From NCBI RefSeq assembly GCF_014042355.1, contig NZ_JACEZU010000018.1, positions 1 through 64,000 on the forward strand: 64,000 nt of DNA. Reading direction: 5' to 3'. Below the pieces are notes generated by a model. It was not told where the DNA came from. It ran no database searches and was given only the letters and a program-made list of their open reading frames with translations. The DNA is from Rugamonas apoptosis (lineage in GTDB: Bacteria > Pseudomonadota > Gammaproteobacteria > Burkholderiales > Burkholderiaceae_D). How positions within the stretch are numbered: position 1 is the stretch's first letter; each line of letters starts with the position of its first letter. Both the position numbers and the translations under genes were made by a program. This document shows positions 8,044-17,004 of this stretch, piece after piece.

Positions 8044-8933
8044 TGGACGCGCAACTGAGCTTGCTGGTCGATGGCCAGAGTGAACTGGGCGAGGGCGTGC
8101 TGTGGTGCGAGCGCCGCGGCCGGGTCTACTGGACCGATATCCACGGCGCACTCCTGCACAGCTACAGCCCCGCCACCGGCGAGCACCAACTGTGGCCCTT
8201 GCCCGAGCGCCTGTGCAGCTACGCGCTGACGGACGATCCCGACCTGTTGCTGGCCGGACTGGCCTCGCGCCTGGCCTGGCTGGACCTGCGCGACGGCGCC
8301 GTGACCACCATCGTCGAAGTGGAACCGGACTTGCCCCATACCCGCGTCAACGATGGCCGCTGTGACCGACAGGGCCGTTTCGTGTTCGGCACGCTGGACG
8401 AGCGGGCCGACAAGCAAGCCATCGGCGGCTACTATCGCCTCAACACCGACCTGACGCTGGAACGGTTGCCGCTGCCGCCGTGCGCCATCGCCAACAGCAT
8501 CTGCTTCGGGCTGGACGGCAACACCATGTATTTCAGCGACACGACGCGCCAGGTGATCGAACGCTGGGATGGTTATGGCGCGGGCGGGCCGGCCCGCACC
8601 AGCGTGTTCGCCGACCTGCGCGGCAGCGATGCCTGGCCGGACGGCGCCATCATCGACGCGCAAGGCTATCTGTGGAATGCGCAGTGGGGCTCCTCGCGTG
8701 TGGCGCGCTACGCGCCCGACGGCACGCTGGTGGCGAGCTGGCCGCTGCCCGTCACCCAGCCCAGTTGCCCCTGCCTGGGCGGCGCCGAATGGAATCAGTT
8801 GTTCGTCACCACCGCGTGGGAACACCTGGACGCCGGAGCGCGGGCCGCGCAACCGATGGCCGGCGGCCTGTTTGGCGCCGTGGTGGCGGATGCGCGCGGC
8901 GTACCGGAAGCGCGCTTTGGCGCCTTGCCTTGA
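8043..8933 (+). CDS. SMP-30/gluconolactonase-family sugar lactonase
   Basis: 296 aa. Six-bladed beta-propeller of the SMP-30 family, which opens aldonolactones such as galactono- or arabino-1,4-lactone to the free acid using one divalent metal ion. Likely metal or substrate residues are the Glu of SELGEGVLW near the start, Asn in TRVNDGRCDRQGRFVFGTLD, Asn in IANSICF and Asp in WPDGAIIDAQGYLWNAQWG. These blocks are hallmarks of bacterial L-arabinolactonase and galactonolactonase proteins. The ATG at 8043 overlaps the stop of the dehydratase remnant. Context between dgoK and dgoA suggests galactonolactone, though an arabinolactone role is possible because the same transporter carries both sugars. 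Confidence 0.9.
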   Translation: MDAQLSLLVDGQSELGEGVLWCERRGRVYWTDIHGALLHSYSPATGEHQLWPLPERLCSYALTDDPDLLLAGLASRLAWLDLRDGAVTTIVEVEPDLPHTRVNDGRCDRQGRFVFGTLDERADKQAIGGYYRLNTDLTLERLPLPPCAIANSICFGLDGNTMYFSDTTRQVIERWDGYGAGGPARTSVFADLRGSDAWPDGAIIDAQGYLWNAQWGSSRVARYAPDGTLVASWPLPVTQPSCPCLGGAEWNQLFVTTAWEHLDAGARAAQPMAGGLFGAVVADARGVPEARFGALP

Positions 8934-8956
8934 ACTGCAACGAACGGGAATCCGAC

Positions 8957-9586
8957 ATGTACAAGTATGAACTGATGCAAACCCTGCTGCGCCGCCCGAT
9001 GGTGGCGATCGTGCGCTCCTCGTCGGCCGACGCCGCGCTGGAACTGGCCGAAGCCTGCATCGCCGGCGGCATGACGGCGCTGGAAGTGGCCTTCACCACG
9101 CCGGACACGCTGGAGGTGCTGCGCACGCTGCGCCAGCGCCATGGCGACGGCTTGTTGCTGGGGGCCGGCACGGTGCTCGACCCGGAAACGGCGCGCATGG
9201 CGATCCTGGCAGGTGCGCAGATGATCATTTCGCCCTCCGTGAACGTGGCCACGATACGCATGTGCCAGCGCTACCAGGTGCTGTCCATGCCGGGCGCCGT
9301 GACGCCGACGGAAATCGTGACGGCGATGGAGGCGGGGGCGGATCTGGTCAAGCTGTTCCCGGCCGAGACGCTGGGGCCGGCCTATCTGCAAGCCTTGCGC
9401 GCGCCCTTGCCGCAGGCGCCGCTGATGCCGACCGGCGGCGTCACGGTCGAGAACCTGCCGGAATGGTTCGCCAACGGGGCGCTGGCGGTCGGCATCGGCG
9501 GCAGCCTGAGCGGCCCGGCAGCCCAGGGCGACTACCGCGCCGTCACTGAACGGGCGGCCCGGTTCGTCGCGCGCATGGGGGCGTGA
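8957..9586 (+). CDS. dgoA: 2-dehydro-3-deoxy-6-phosphogalactonate aldolase
   Basis: 209 aa class I aldolase of the KDPG/KHG family, cleaving 2-keto-3-deoxy-6-phosphogalactonate to pyruvate and glyceraldehyde 3-phosphate. The Schiff-base lysine lies in ADLVKLFPAE and the acid/base glutamate in MTALEVAFTTP. GAGTVLDPE, MIISPSVN and the phosphate-binding LMPTGGVTVENLPEWF also match the family. The ATG at 8957 lies 23 bases after the lactonase stop and gives a normal family length. It is the last gene of the operon and is followed about 95 bases later by a GC-rich hairpin. Pairing with dgoK favours the galactonate over the gluconate isomer. Confidence 0.93.
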   Translation: MYKYELMQTLLRRPMVAIVRSSSADAALELAEACIAGGMTALEVAFTTPDTLEVLRTLRQRHGDGLLLGAGTVLDPETARMAILAGAQMIISPSVNVATIRMCQRYQVLSMPGAVTPTEIVTAMEAGADLVKLFPAETLGPAYLQALRAPLPQAPLMPTGGVTVENLPEWFANGALAVGIGGSLSGPAAQGDYRAVTERAARFVARMGA

Positions 9587-9680
9587 CGCACGGCGCGGTG
9601 CGTCGGCGGGCGCCCGCTTCCGTCGCCTGCTTGCTTTGCGGATGGGAAGCGTTTAACAATTCCACGTGCCACACCCTTGC

Positions 9681-9698
9681 GGCCGGAGCGCTCCGGCC
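9681..9698 (+). terminator. Probable terminator after dgoA
   Basis: GGCCGGA / TCCGGCC stem with a GCGC loop, followed by a T-rich stretch (GTTTCCTTTTGG). It is the only strong hairpin in the 373-base gap 9587-9959. The rest of that gap shows an AT-rich patch (9756-9785) but no recognisable gene. Confidence 0.7.
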
Positions 9699-9959
9699 GT
9701 TTCCTTTTGGCCGTTTCCTTGTCGCTGCATGGTCCTTCCCGTTTTCGGATCAAATGCATAATATGTCTTAATAATTAATAACTTGCGCCATTTGCATCGG
9801 CCAGGCTTCTGACCCCGCCGCCGCCCCCCCGTTTGGACCCGGTTGACGTGAAATGGGTACGCCGTGTCACCAAAAGCAAAAGTGAAATGGGGCTTTGGGA
9901 CCTATGATCGTCCGGTACTGCCAACAATAATAAGTGGCATGATCAGTGGGGGACGGTGT

Positions 9960-10286
9960 ATGAAATCTTGGAGCATGGAAGAGGCGCAGGATGCGTTTGC
10001 GCGCGGACAATTGGATGGTGTGGCGATCCATTTTCATGGCATACAGTTCAATGTCGAGGAGTGCTGGTTTACGGTGATCATCGACGCCGGCTCCGCCAGC
10101 GGCGGTGGCAGCGGACCGCTGGTGGCGGGGCGGGACCGCACCGCCAGCGTGTTCCAGACCATGAGCGCGGCGCACGCGGCCATCCGGAAAATCGGCTTCC
10201 AGGCCGATCGCCTGTGGACGGGCTATGCGCGCGAGAGCGCCACCAGTGCGGCCCGCGCCGGGCCGGGCGCATGCGCGAGTTGGTGA
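9960..10286 (+). CDS. Small hypothetical protein
   Basis: 108 aa from the ATG at 9960, which has GGGGGA about 10 bases upstream. A longer frame starts at 9864 but has no better start signal. The middle reads like a single small alpha/beta domain: a helix with SMEEAQDAFARGQLDG, strands around IHFHGIQFNVEECWFTVII, then FQTMSAAHAAIRKIGF. This pattern is seen in small plasmid- or island-associated hypotheticals, but no function is recognised. The Ala/Gly-rich tail may be a wrong reading frame at the 3' end, where the next gene's leader begins. Confidence 0.45.
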   Translation: MKSWSMEEAQDAFARGQLDGVAIHFHGIQFNVEECWFTVIIDAGSASGGGSGPLVAGRDRTASVFQTMSAAHAAIRKIGFQADRLWTGYARESATSAARAGPGACASW

Positions 10287-10347
10287 CCATGTTCGCACTC
10301 TGACGTATCTTGTCGAACGCAACCCGACCACCCTCTCTAAGCCCGCC

Positions 10348-11613
10348 ATGCCGCCTTTGCCCTCGCGTTGCGCCCGTTTCCTGTGCCTGGCCCTGTGCGC
10401 CGCCTGCCGCCTGCCGCGCTGGCGCTGGACCTGCGCCTTGCTGTGCGCGCTGGTGGCGGGCGAGGCGCTGGCCAGGGAGCAGCTGGTGTTCTATTACATG
10501 GTCTCGAGCGGGCAGCAGCGCAGCGCCTGGCAGGCCGTATTGAATCGCTTCGAGGCGGAAAACCCCGACATCGAACTGGCCGCCACCGTGTTTCAGCATG
10601 AGCAGTACCGGCCCGCCTTTGCCAGCCTGATCGCGCGTCACAAGGTCGACGTGGCTTTCTGGATGGGGGGCGAGCCGTTGCGCAACGCCGTCGACGGCGG
10701 GCTGCTCAGGCCGTTCGATGAAGCGCTGGTGGCGCAGCTGTCGCACGGCCCGCAGGGCGAGCTGGACCTGAACCCCACGCGGGTGCGTGGCCAGGCCTAC
10801 GGGTTGCCCATCGCGTACTACCCGTGGGGTTTCTTCTACCGCAAATCCTTGTTCGCGCGGCTCGGGCTCAAGGTGCCCCTCACCTGGGACGATTTCCTGG
10901 CCACCTGCGCCACGTTGCAGGAGGCCGGCCTGGCACCGCTGGCGGTCGGGGCGAAGAATGGCTGGCCGGCCGCCGCCTGGTTCGATTTTCTCGACCTGCG
11001 CCTGAACGGCATCGAATTTCACCGCCGCCTGCTGCACGGCCAGGAGCGCTTCGGCGACCCCCGCGTGCGCAAGGTGTTCGACACCTGGCGCGTGCTGCTG
11101 GAGCGGCGTTATTTCCTGGCGCAGGCCATGGGCAACGACTGGGACTATGTGCTGCCTTATTTTTACCGGGAACGGGTCGGCATGATACTGATGGGCGCCT
11201 TCGTGGCGGCCAAGTTTCCGGCGGCGATGGCGGACGATATCGGCTTTTTCCCGTTCCCCCGCCTTTCCCCCTTGGTGCCGGTCTATGAGGAAGGGCCGCT
11301 CGACCTGCTGGTCATGCCCGGCACGGGCAAGCATCCGCAGGCGGCGCGCCGCCTGCTGACCTTCCTGGCCGGCAGCGGCGCCTTGCGCCAGCTCAATGAG
11401 ATGAACCACACCGTCTCGCCGCAGCGCGCGCCGGCATCGCCAGCCCGGAACGGGGCGGCCATGGCGTGGAGCGCCAGTCATACCTTCTTTTTCGACCGCG
11501 ACGCGAGAAAGGGGATAGTGAGTCCTGCTTATGCGGGTTTCCGTCAATTCCTCACGCCGCCGCATGACGCCGCCGCGACGATACGGTATCTTGACGTCCA
11601 CGCCGTGCCATAA
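10348..11613 (+). CDS. Orphan extracellular sugar-binding protein (family 1)
   Basis: 421 aa. An N-terminal signal sequence ends near LVAGEALA-REQL. The mature part is a family 1 (UgpB/MalE-type) solute-binding protein: FEAENPDIELAATVFQHEQYRPAF, IARHKVDVAFWMGGEPLRNAVDGGLLRPF, GQAYGLPIAYYPWGFFYRKSLFARLGL and PLTWDDFLATCATLQEAGLAPLAVG follow the family pattern in order. No ABC permease or ATPase gene is nearby. The next gene overlaps its 3' end in another frame and encodes a GGDEF protein, so this could be a sensing rather than an uptake protein. The start at 10348 was chosen because it gives a signal peptide; upstream codons overlap the preceding small gene. Confidence 0.85.
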   Translation: MPPLPSRCARFLCLALCAACRLPRWRWTCALLCALVAGEALAREQLVFYYMVSSGQQRSAWQAVLNRFEAENPDIELAATVFQHEQYRPAFASLIARHKVDVAFWMGGEPLRNAVDGGLLRPFDEALVAQLSHGPQGELDLNPTRVRGQAYGLPIAYYPWGFFYRKSLFARLGLKVPLTWDDFLATCATLQEAGLAPLAVGAKNGWPAAAWFDFLDLRLNGIEFHRRLLHGQERFGDPRVRKVFDTWRVLLERRYFLAQAMGNDWDYVLPYFYRERVGMILMGAFVAAKFPAAMADDIGFFPFPRLSPLVPVYEEGPLDLLVMPGTGKHPQAARRLLTFLAGSGALRQLNEMNHTVSPQRAPASPARNGAAMAWSASHTFFFDRDARKGIVSPAYAGFRQFLTPPHDAAATIRYLDVHAVP

Positions 11614-11645
11614 GGATCGCCGCCGGCCGCCACCGCCAGTTGAAC

Positions 11646-13954
11646 ATGCCCATGAAATCATCCCTCAACCGCGCCGAACGCGCGCGCCATGCCGTACCGA
11701 CGCCACAGCGACTAGCCAGGCTGCTGGCGCGCCAGTTCACCCATCCCCGCCTGCTGGCCGCGGCGCTGGGCAGGCTGGCGGCGCGCGCGCCGGCGGCGAG
11801 CTGGCGCAGGCGCTCGAGATCGTCTATCGGCAGTTCGTCTGCCTGGAGGTGGTGGGGCAGGCCAGGTCGTTCCTGGCGCCGCTGGAGGCCGCCGCCGCCG
11901 AGGCCCGCGCCGCCGGGCTGGCAGGCCCGCTGGCCTATTTCCTTGTCGGGATGGGACGCATCCGCTACATCGAGGGCGAATACCGCCAGGCCGCGCTGCT
12001 GTGGACCCAGTGCCTGGACCTGTGCCGCCTCAGCCCGAACGAGGAGGCTGGCATCGAGGCGCGCGTGGGACTGGGCCAGGTGTATGACGCCATGGGCGAC
12101 GGCCGTACCGCGGCACGCCTGCATGGCGACGCCAGCGTACTGGCGGGCGCCGTCGGCGATCCCTACCTGATCGCCAAGGTGGCCATCAACCAGGGCTTCA
12201 ACCTGAAAATGATCGGCCAGGCCGAGGGCGCGCGCGCGCAGTTTTCGCTGGCGCTGGAACATGCCAGGCTGGGGCGGGTGCGTCACTACGAGGCGGAAAT
12301 CTACTGGTACCTGAGCGAACTGGCGCTGGCCGCCGGCGCGCTGGAGGAGGCGCAGCACTATGTGGTCCTGGCCCGCGACCTGGGCGCGCGCTGCGGCCAC
12401 GCCTGGCTGCTGGCCGGCGCCACGCGCACGCTGGCCACCATCTATCAGCAGCGCGGCGAGGTCGACGCGGCGGCGGCCACCTACGGGGCGGCGCTGGAGC
12501 TGGCCGGCCGCAACGGCGCGCGGCGCCAGCAGGCCGAATGCCACGAGGCACTGGCGCAGCTGGCCGAGGCGAAAGGCGATTTCGCGCTGGCCTTGCGCCA
12601 TGCGCGCCAGTCGCAGGCCTTGCAGGCCCACCTGATACGGCAACTGGTGGTGGCCGAACGCCTGGACGAATTGCGGCCCTACGATTTGTCCAACCAGCCG
12701 CCGCTGGACGCCTTGCTGGCGCTGAGCAGCGATCCGGCGTTGCAGCGCGACGACCCGGAGGCGGCCCTGGCGCACATCTGCCAGTCCGGGCTGCAGATAC
12801 TCGATGCGGAGCGCCTGGCCATCTGGCGGAAGGGCACCGCTGGCTGGTCGCAGTGCGCCGGCGCCGATCCGGCCGCCGCCGCAGCTCCCGCCCGCGCTGC
12901 CGCTGCGGCGCAGGATGCGGGCTACTGGCATTCGGTGGAGGCGCTGCAGGAAACGCGCGTGGCCCACGACATCCGCCTCCATCCCCACGCCGCGGCATTG
13001 CACGCGCTCTATGGCGGAGCGGCCTTGCACTCGTTGCTGGAAATTCCGCTGCGCCAGCGCGGCCAATGCGTGGGCTTGCTGCACGTGGCGCGCCATACCG
13101 AAGGCAGGCCCTGGTCGCGTGACGAGGTGCTGTTCGGTTCGCACTTGGGGGTGCTGGCCGAACAGGTGCTGGCCAATGCGCAGATCCACGGCATGCTGGC
13201 CGAATTGCAGGAAATGAACGAGCAGCTGGAGGCGCGCGTGGCCAGCCGCACGGCCGAGCTGCAGGCGGCCAACCAGGCGCTGGAGGAGGTGTCGTTGACG
13301 GATGCGCTGACGGGCCTGCGCAACCGGCGCTACTTCCTGTCCCATGTCGAGCGCGATGTCGCGCACAGCTTGCGCCTTGGCGCCGAGCAGGTGCTGCCGA
13401 TGGTGTTCTACCTGATCGATATCGACCATTTCAAGCAGGTCAACGATCGCCACGGCCACGCCGCGGGCGACCTGGTGCTGCGCAGCGTCAGCCAGCAGCT
13501 GCGCCTGTGCGCACGGGAATCGGACTATCTGGTCCGCTGGGGCGGCGAGGAATTCCTGGTGGTCAGCCGCGGTGTGCCCCGTGCCCAGGCGGGCGTGCAG
13601 GCCGAGCGCATCCGCGCCACCATTGCGGCCACGCCCATCGCGCTCGATGGCGGCGCGACGCTGCGCCTGACCTGTTCGTTGGGCTTCGCGTCGTTTCCCA
13701 GCGCGCCGTCGCAGCACAAGGAACAATGGCCGGCCATACTGGAAATCGCCGACCAGGCGCTGTACCTGGCCAAGCGCGGCGGCCGCGATGCCTGGGTCGG
13801 CATCATTGATGCGCCACCGGCCGCCACCGGCGAGGTCGATGTGACGGGCTGGATCGCGGCCGGCGCCGCGACGGTCGTCAGCAACCGGCCCGCCATCGTG
13901 GCCGGGGCGGCGCCGGCGCCCGATGGCGCGGGCGATGGCCTGCCAGGGCGCTGA
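11646..13954 (+). CDS. TPR-GAF diguanylate cyclase with probable N-terminal frameshift
   Basis: The main frame from about 11798 to 13954 encodes helical TPR-like repeats (about 300 residues), a GAF-like domain, a short coiled coil (MNEQLEARVASRTAELQAAN) and a GGDEF domain with LTDALTGLRNRRYF and active-site WGGEEF. It should make cyclic di-GMP in the cytoplasm; no membrane segment is visible. The natural N-terminus appears to lie in a different frame: ATG 11646 gives MPMKSSLNRAERARHAVP and a basic helix up to about 11790, while the main frame has no plausible start upstream of about 11950. A single missing base in the GC-rich run near 11775-11800 would join the two. No clear I-site (RxxD) was noted just before GGEEF. 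Confidence 0.8.
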
Positions 13955-14046
13955 AACGGCGGGACGGACCGATCGGCCTTGGTGCGCCGCCGGGCGGCAG
14001 GGTGCGGCCGTTGTCTCGCCGGCCATTCTCGTGGATAATTGCGGCC

Positions 14047-14295
14047 ATGAACGATACCACCACACTCCCCCCATTACCCGACCGCCTGTCGGTCGATCCA
14101 CGCAGCCCATTCCACAATGTGGACGTGTTGCAGAATGACATCGGCATCAAGATCAACGACAAGGAACGCCGCGACGTCGAAGAATATTGCGTCAGCGAAG
14201 GCTGGATCAAGGTCGCCTCCGGCAAGTCGCTGGACCGCAAAGGCCGCCCCATGTTGATCAAGCTGACGGGCCGCGTCGAAGTTTTCTACAAATAA
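14047..14295 (+). CDS. DUF3297 family protein
   Basis: 82 aa. Small conserved protein of Proteobacteria (DUF3297). The whole length fits: PPLPDRLSVDPRSPFHN, then VLQNDIGIKINDKERRDVEEYC, and the basic end KGRPMLIKLTGRVEVFYK. It is soluble and has no signal peptide. Function is unknown; related genes are sometimes mislabelled as glutathione peroxidase. The start at 14047 was chosen as the first ATG giving the family length. It ends 5 bases from the convergent MFS gene. Confidence 0.9.
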   Translation: MNDTTTLPPLPDRLSVDPRSPFHNVDVLQNDIGIKINDKERRDVEEYCVSEGWIKVASGKSLDRKGRPMLIKLTGRVEVFYK

Positions 14296-14300
14296 AGGCA

Positions 14301-15692
14301 TCACCGCGCGAGGGCGGGGCGGGCCTGGCCAGGCCGGGTCCAGCCCGCCGTCACTGCCGCCGCCAGCAGCAGCAACGCGCACATGGCCATTACCGCGCGC
14401 ACGCCGGCCGTGATGGCCGCGCCGTCGCCTTGGGCCACGATGGCGCCAAACAGGGCCACCCCGGCCGCGCCGCCCACCTGGCGGGCCGTATTCAGGATGG
14501 CCGACGCCGTCCCCGCCTGTTCCTTCTCCACGCTCGATAGGATCGCCGTCGTCATCGGCGGCACGGCCAGCCCCATGCCGGCCGGAATCAGCACCAGCCC
14601 TGGCAGCATGGCCAGGAAGCTGGCGTCCGGCGCGATGCCGCACGCGCCCAGCAGCGCGTAACCGCCACCACAGATCAATCCTCCCGCCACCATGGGTGTC
14701 CGCAATCCCGACCGTGTCGCCAACCGTCCGCTGGCGATGTTCGAAAAAATGAAAGTCCCGGTGAGCGGCAGGAACGCCAGCCCCGTCTGCATCACGCTAT
14801 AGCCGCGCACCCGTTGCAGGTAAAAGCTGAGCACGAAAATCATGCCGTAATACGTGAAGTTGACCAGCACCCCGAACAGCACGGCGCCAGAGAACGGCCG
14901 GCTGCCGAACAGCGATAAGGGCAACATGGGTGCGGCCGCGCGTCGTTCGACGGCGATGAACGCCATGCTGGCCACGGCGGCCATCAGCAGGCCGCCCCAC
15001 ACCACGGGATGGGCCAGTCCCAGCGACTGCGCTTCGATCACGGCCGCGATCAGCCCGGCCAGCGCCACGATGGCCAGTGACTGGCCGGGCCAGTCCAGTT
15101 GGCGCACCGGCGCCTTGCCGGCCGCGCGCGGCACCACGGCCCAGGTCAGTGCGCAGCCGGCCAGGCAGACGGGCACGTTGACCCAGAAAATGTTGCGCCA
15201 GCTGCCCACGGTCAGCAGCATGCCGCCGATCACCGGGCCGGCCGCGATGGAGACGCCGCCGGCCGCCGTCCACCAGCCGATGGCCTTGGCCAGCCGCGCT
15301 GGGTCGTGCCGGTAGGCGGCGTTCAGGATCGCCAGCGAACTGGGAACCAGCAGCGCCGCGCCCACGCCCTGCAAGGCGCGCGCGCAGTTCAGCAGCAGGG
15401 CGCTGGGCGCCAGCGCGCAGGCGGCCGAGGCCAGTAAGAACAGGCCGAAGCCGGCCAGGAATACATGGCGCGAGCCAAATTTGTCCCCCATTACGCCTGC
15501 CGACAGCAGGAACACGGCGAAGCCCAGCGTGTAGGCGTCCACCACCCATTGCAGCGCGCCCACGCTGGCGTGCAGTTCGGCACCCATGCGGGGCAGGGCC
15601 ACGTTGACGATGGTGACGTCCAGCTGGACGATGATGAAGGCGAAGCTGCAGGCCAGCAGCAGGGCAGGAGAAGTGGGGCGTTCGGTTGCCAT
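14301..15692 (-). CDS. MFS drug exporter, DHA2 family
   Basis: 463 aa proton-driven inner-membrane exporter with 14 predicted membrane segments. DHA2 motifs include LDVTIVNVALPRMGAEL in the first helix, DKFGSRHVFLAGFGLF after helix 2 and GWWTAAGGVSIAAGPVIGG, the antiporter motif C. The substrate cannot be read from sequence; relatives export antibiotics, dyes or fatty acids. A LysR regulator is divergently encoded 107 bases away and is the probable controller. The Ala-rich C-terminus ends RPGQARPALAR. Confidence 0.92.
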   Translation of the reverse strand: MATERPTSPALLLACSFAFIIVQLDVTIVNVALPRMGAELHASVGALQWVVDAYTLGFAVFLLSAGVMGDKFGSRHVFLAGFGLFLLASAACALAPSALLLNCARALQGVGAALLVPSSLAILNAAYRHDPARLAKAIGWWTAAGGVSIAAGPVIGGMLLTVGSWRNIFWVNVPVCLAGCALTWAVVPRAAGKAPVRQLDWPGQSLAIVALAGLIAAVIEAQSLGLAHPVVWGGLLMAAVASMAFIAVERRAAAPMLPLSLFGSRPFSGAVLFGVLVNFTYYGMIFVLSFYLQRVRGYSVMQTGLAFLPLTGTFIFSNIASGRLATRSGLRTPMVAGGLICGGGYALLGACGIAPDASFLAMLPGLVLIPAGMGLAVPPMTTAILSSVEKEQAGTASAILNTARQVGGAAGVALFGAIVAQGDGAAITAGVRAVMAMCALLLLAAAVTAGWTRPGQARPALAR

Positions 15693-15799
15693 GGCGGTTC
15701 CTCGGTGGTCGCGGTGCGGAAGATGGAAGGACTATACGGCCCTTTGACTATTTAAAAAAATGAATAATAATGATTGAATCTATCGTTTTTTAAGAATCA
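15693..15799. promoter_or_regulatory. Divergent promoter region between MFS exporter and LysR gene
   Basis: 107 bases, with an AT-rich core at 15745-15800 that contrasts with the GC-rich surroundings. Both genes start from here, as is usual for LysR regulators with divergent targets. No exact operator was fixed. Confidence 0.5.
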
Positions 15800-16675
15800 A
15801 TGAGTGCCATGGAATTGTCCGCCTTGCGTATCTTTAAAGCCGTGGCCGAGGAGGGCAGCGTGACGCTGGCGGCGGCGCGGCTGAACCGGGTGCAGTCGAA
15901 CGTGTCGGCCCGCCTGACCCAGCTGGAGGAATCGCTGGGTGTGGCATTGTTTCACCGTGCCGGCCGGGGCTTGCACATCACGGCTGAAGGCGATCGCCTG
16001 CTGGCTTACGCTGACCGCCTGCTGCAACTGGCGGATGAGGCGCAGGCGGCCATGCGCCCCGATCAGCAGCCATCGGGCTCGCTCCGCATCGGCGCGATGG
16101 AGACGACGGCGGCGGCCCGCTTGCCGATAGTGCTGGCGGCGTTCAACCGCCAGCATCCGCAGGTGGACCTGCTACTGGAGACGGGGCCGACTGACCATCT
16201 GCTGGACGGCGTGCTGCGCCACCGGCTCGACGTGGCGTTGGTGGCCGCACCCGTGCCCCATGGGGAGCTGGTGCAAGTGCCCGTGTTCACGGAAGAACTG
16301 GTGCTGATTACCGGTCCGGCCCATGCGCCCGTGCGCACGCCGTACGACGTGGCGCGCCGCAATCTGCTGGTGTTCCGTTCTGGCTGCACTTACCGTCGCC
16401 GGCTGGAAGCGTGGTTCGCCGAGGCGGACGTGGCGCCCGGCCGCATCTCCGAGTTCGGCACGTTCGAGGCCATCATCGGCTGCGTGGCGGCCGGCATGGG
16501 CGTGGCGTTGATGCCGATGGAGATCATCGGCCAGCGCAAGCTGGGCCGGACCATCAAGACGCATCCGCTGCCGCCGGCCATCGCCCAGGTCGACACCATG
16601 CTGGTGTGGCGCAAGGACGTGCTGCACCATCCGGCGCGCGCGGCTTTCGCGGCGTCGCTGGCGCCGTCCAATTGA
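15800..16675 (+). CDS. LysR-family transcriptional regulator
   Basis: 291 aa. The N-terminal winged helix-turn-helix spans about residues 4-62 (LRIFKAVAEEGSVTLAAARL, VQSNVSARLTQLEESLGVALFHRAGRGLHIT), followed by a LysR effector domain (about 90-285). The effector half resembles the PrpR/GltR-type branch of exporter regulators. The ATG at 15800 was chosen; MELSALRIF at 15809 is an equally good start. It probably controls the divergent MFS exporter. The effector is unknown. Confidence 0.92.
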   Translation: MSAMELSALRIFKAVAEEGSVTLAAARLNRVQSNVSARLTQLEESLGVALFHRAGRGLHITAEGDRLLAYADRLLQLADEAQAAMRPDQQPSGSLRIGAMETTAAARLPIVLAAFNRQHPQVDLLLETGPTDHLLDGVLRHRLDVALVAAPVPHGELVQVPVFTEELVLITGPAHAPVRTPYDVARRNLLVFRSGCTYRRRLEAWFAEADVAPGRISEFGTFEAIIGCVAAGMGVALMPMEIIGQRKLGRTIKTHPLPPAIAQVDTMLVWRKDVLHHPARAAFAASLAPSN

Positions 16676-16724
16676 GTGGGCGGTGACGTTTTCAGGAATT
16701 TTTGTGGAAAACGACAGCGGGTAC

Positions 16725-16754
16725 TTGAAAAACTGTGCGCCCCTCTGCTATAGT
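16725..16754 (+). promoter_or_regulatory. Sigma-70 promoter of the tRNA-Gly pair
   Basis: -35 TTGAAA (16725-16730), 18-base spacer, -10 TATAGT (16749-16754). The first tRNA begins 12 bases after the -10 box. Confidence 0.75.
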
Positions 16755-16765
16755 TCTGCCTCCAC

Positions 16766-16841
16766 GCGGGAGTAGCTCAGTTGGTAGAGCGCAACCTTGC
16801 CAAGGTTGAGGTCGAGAGTTCGAGACTCTTCTCCCGCTCCA
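16766..16841 (+). tRNA. tRNA-Gly(GCC), copy 1
   Basis: 76 bases. Acceptor GCGGGAG pairs with CTCCCGC, the anticodon loop reads TTGCCAA (anticodon GCC), the T loop is GTTCGAG and CCA is encoded. Identical to copy 2, 50 bases downstream. Confidence 0.98.
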
Positions 16842-16891
16842 AACGCTTCAAGGCGGATGGCGGTCACGGTGGACACAGTAACAACTCCTAT

Positions 16892-16967
16892 GCGGGAGTA
16901 GCTCAGTTGGTAGAGCGCAACCTTGCCAAGGTTGAGGTCGAGAGTTCGAGACTCTTCTCCCGCTCCA
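16892..16967 (+). tRNA. tRNA-Gly(GCC), copy 2
   Basis: 76 bases, identical to copy 1, with CCA encoded. No separate promoter is evident in the 50-base spacer, so it is probably read from the promoter at 16725-16754. A terminator follows 11 bases later. Confidence 0.98.
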
Positions 16968-16977
16968 GAATTCAAAA

Positions 16978-17004
16978 AAGGGAAGCCGTGCGGCTTCCCT
17001 TTTT
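16978..17004 (+). terminator. Terminator of the tRNA-Gly operon
   Basis: AAGGGAAGCCG / CGGCTTCCCTT stem with a TG turn, followed by TTTTT. A-run on the left side means it could also work on the minus strand. Confidence 0.93.

Noticed and set aside
11552..14110. 852-codon minus-strand frame over the GGDEF gene
   Set aside because: Antisense shadow without recognisable domains; the plus strand has clear GAF and GGDEF motifs.
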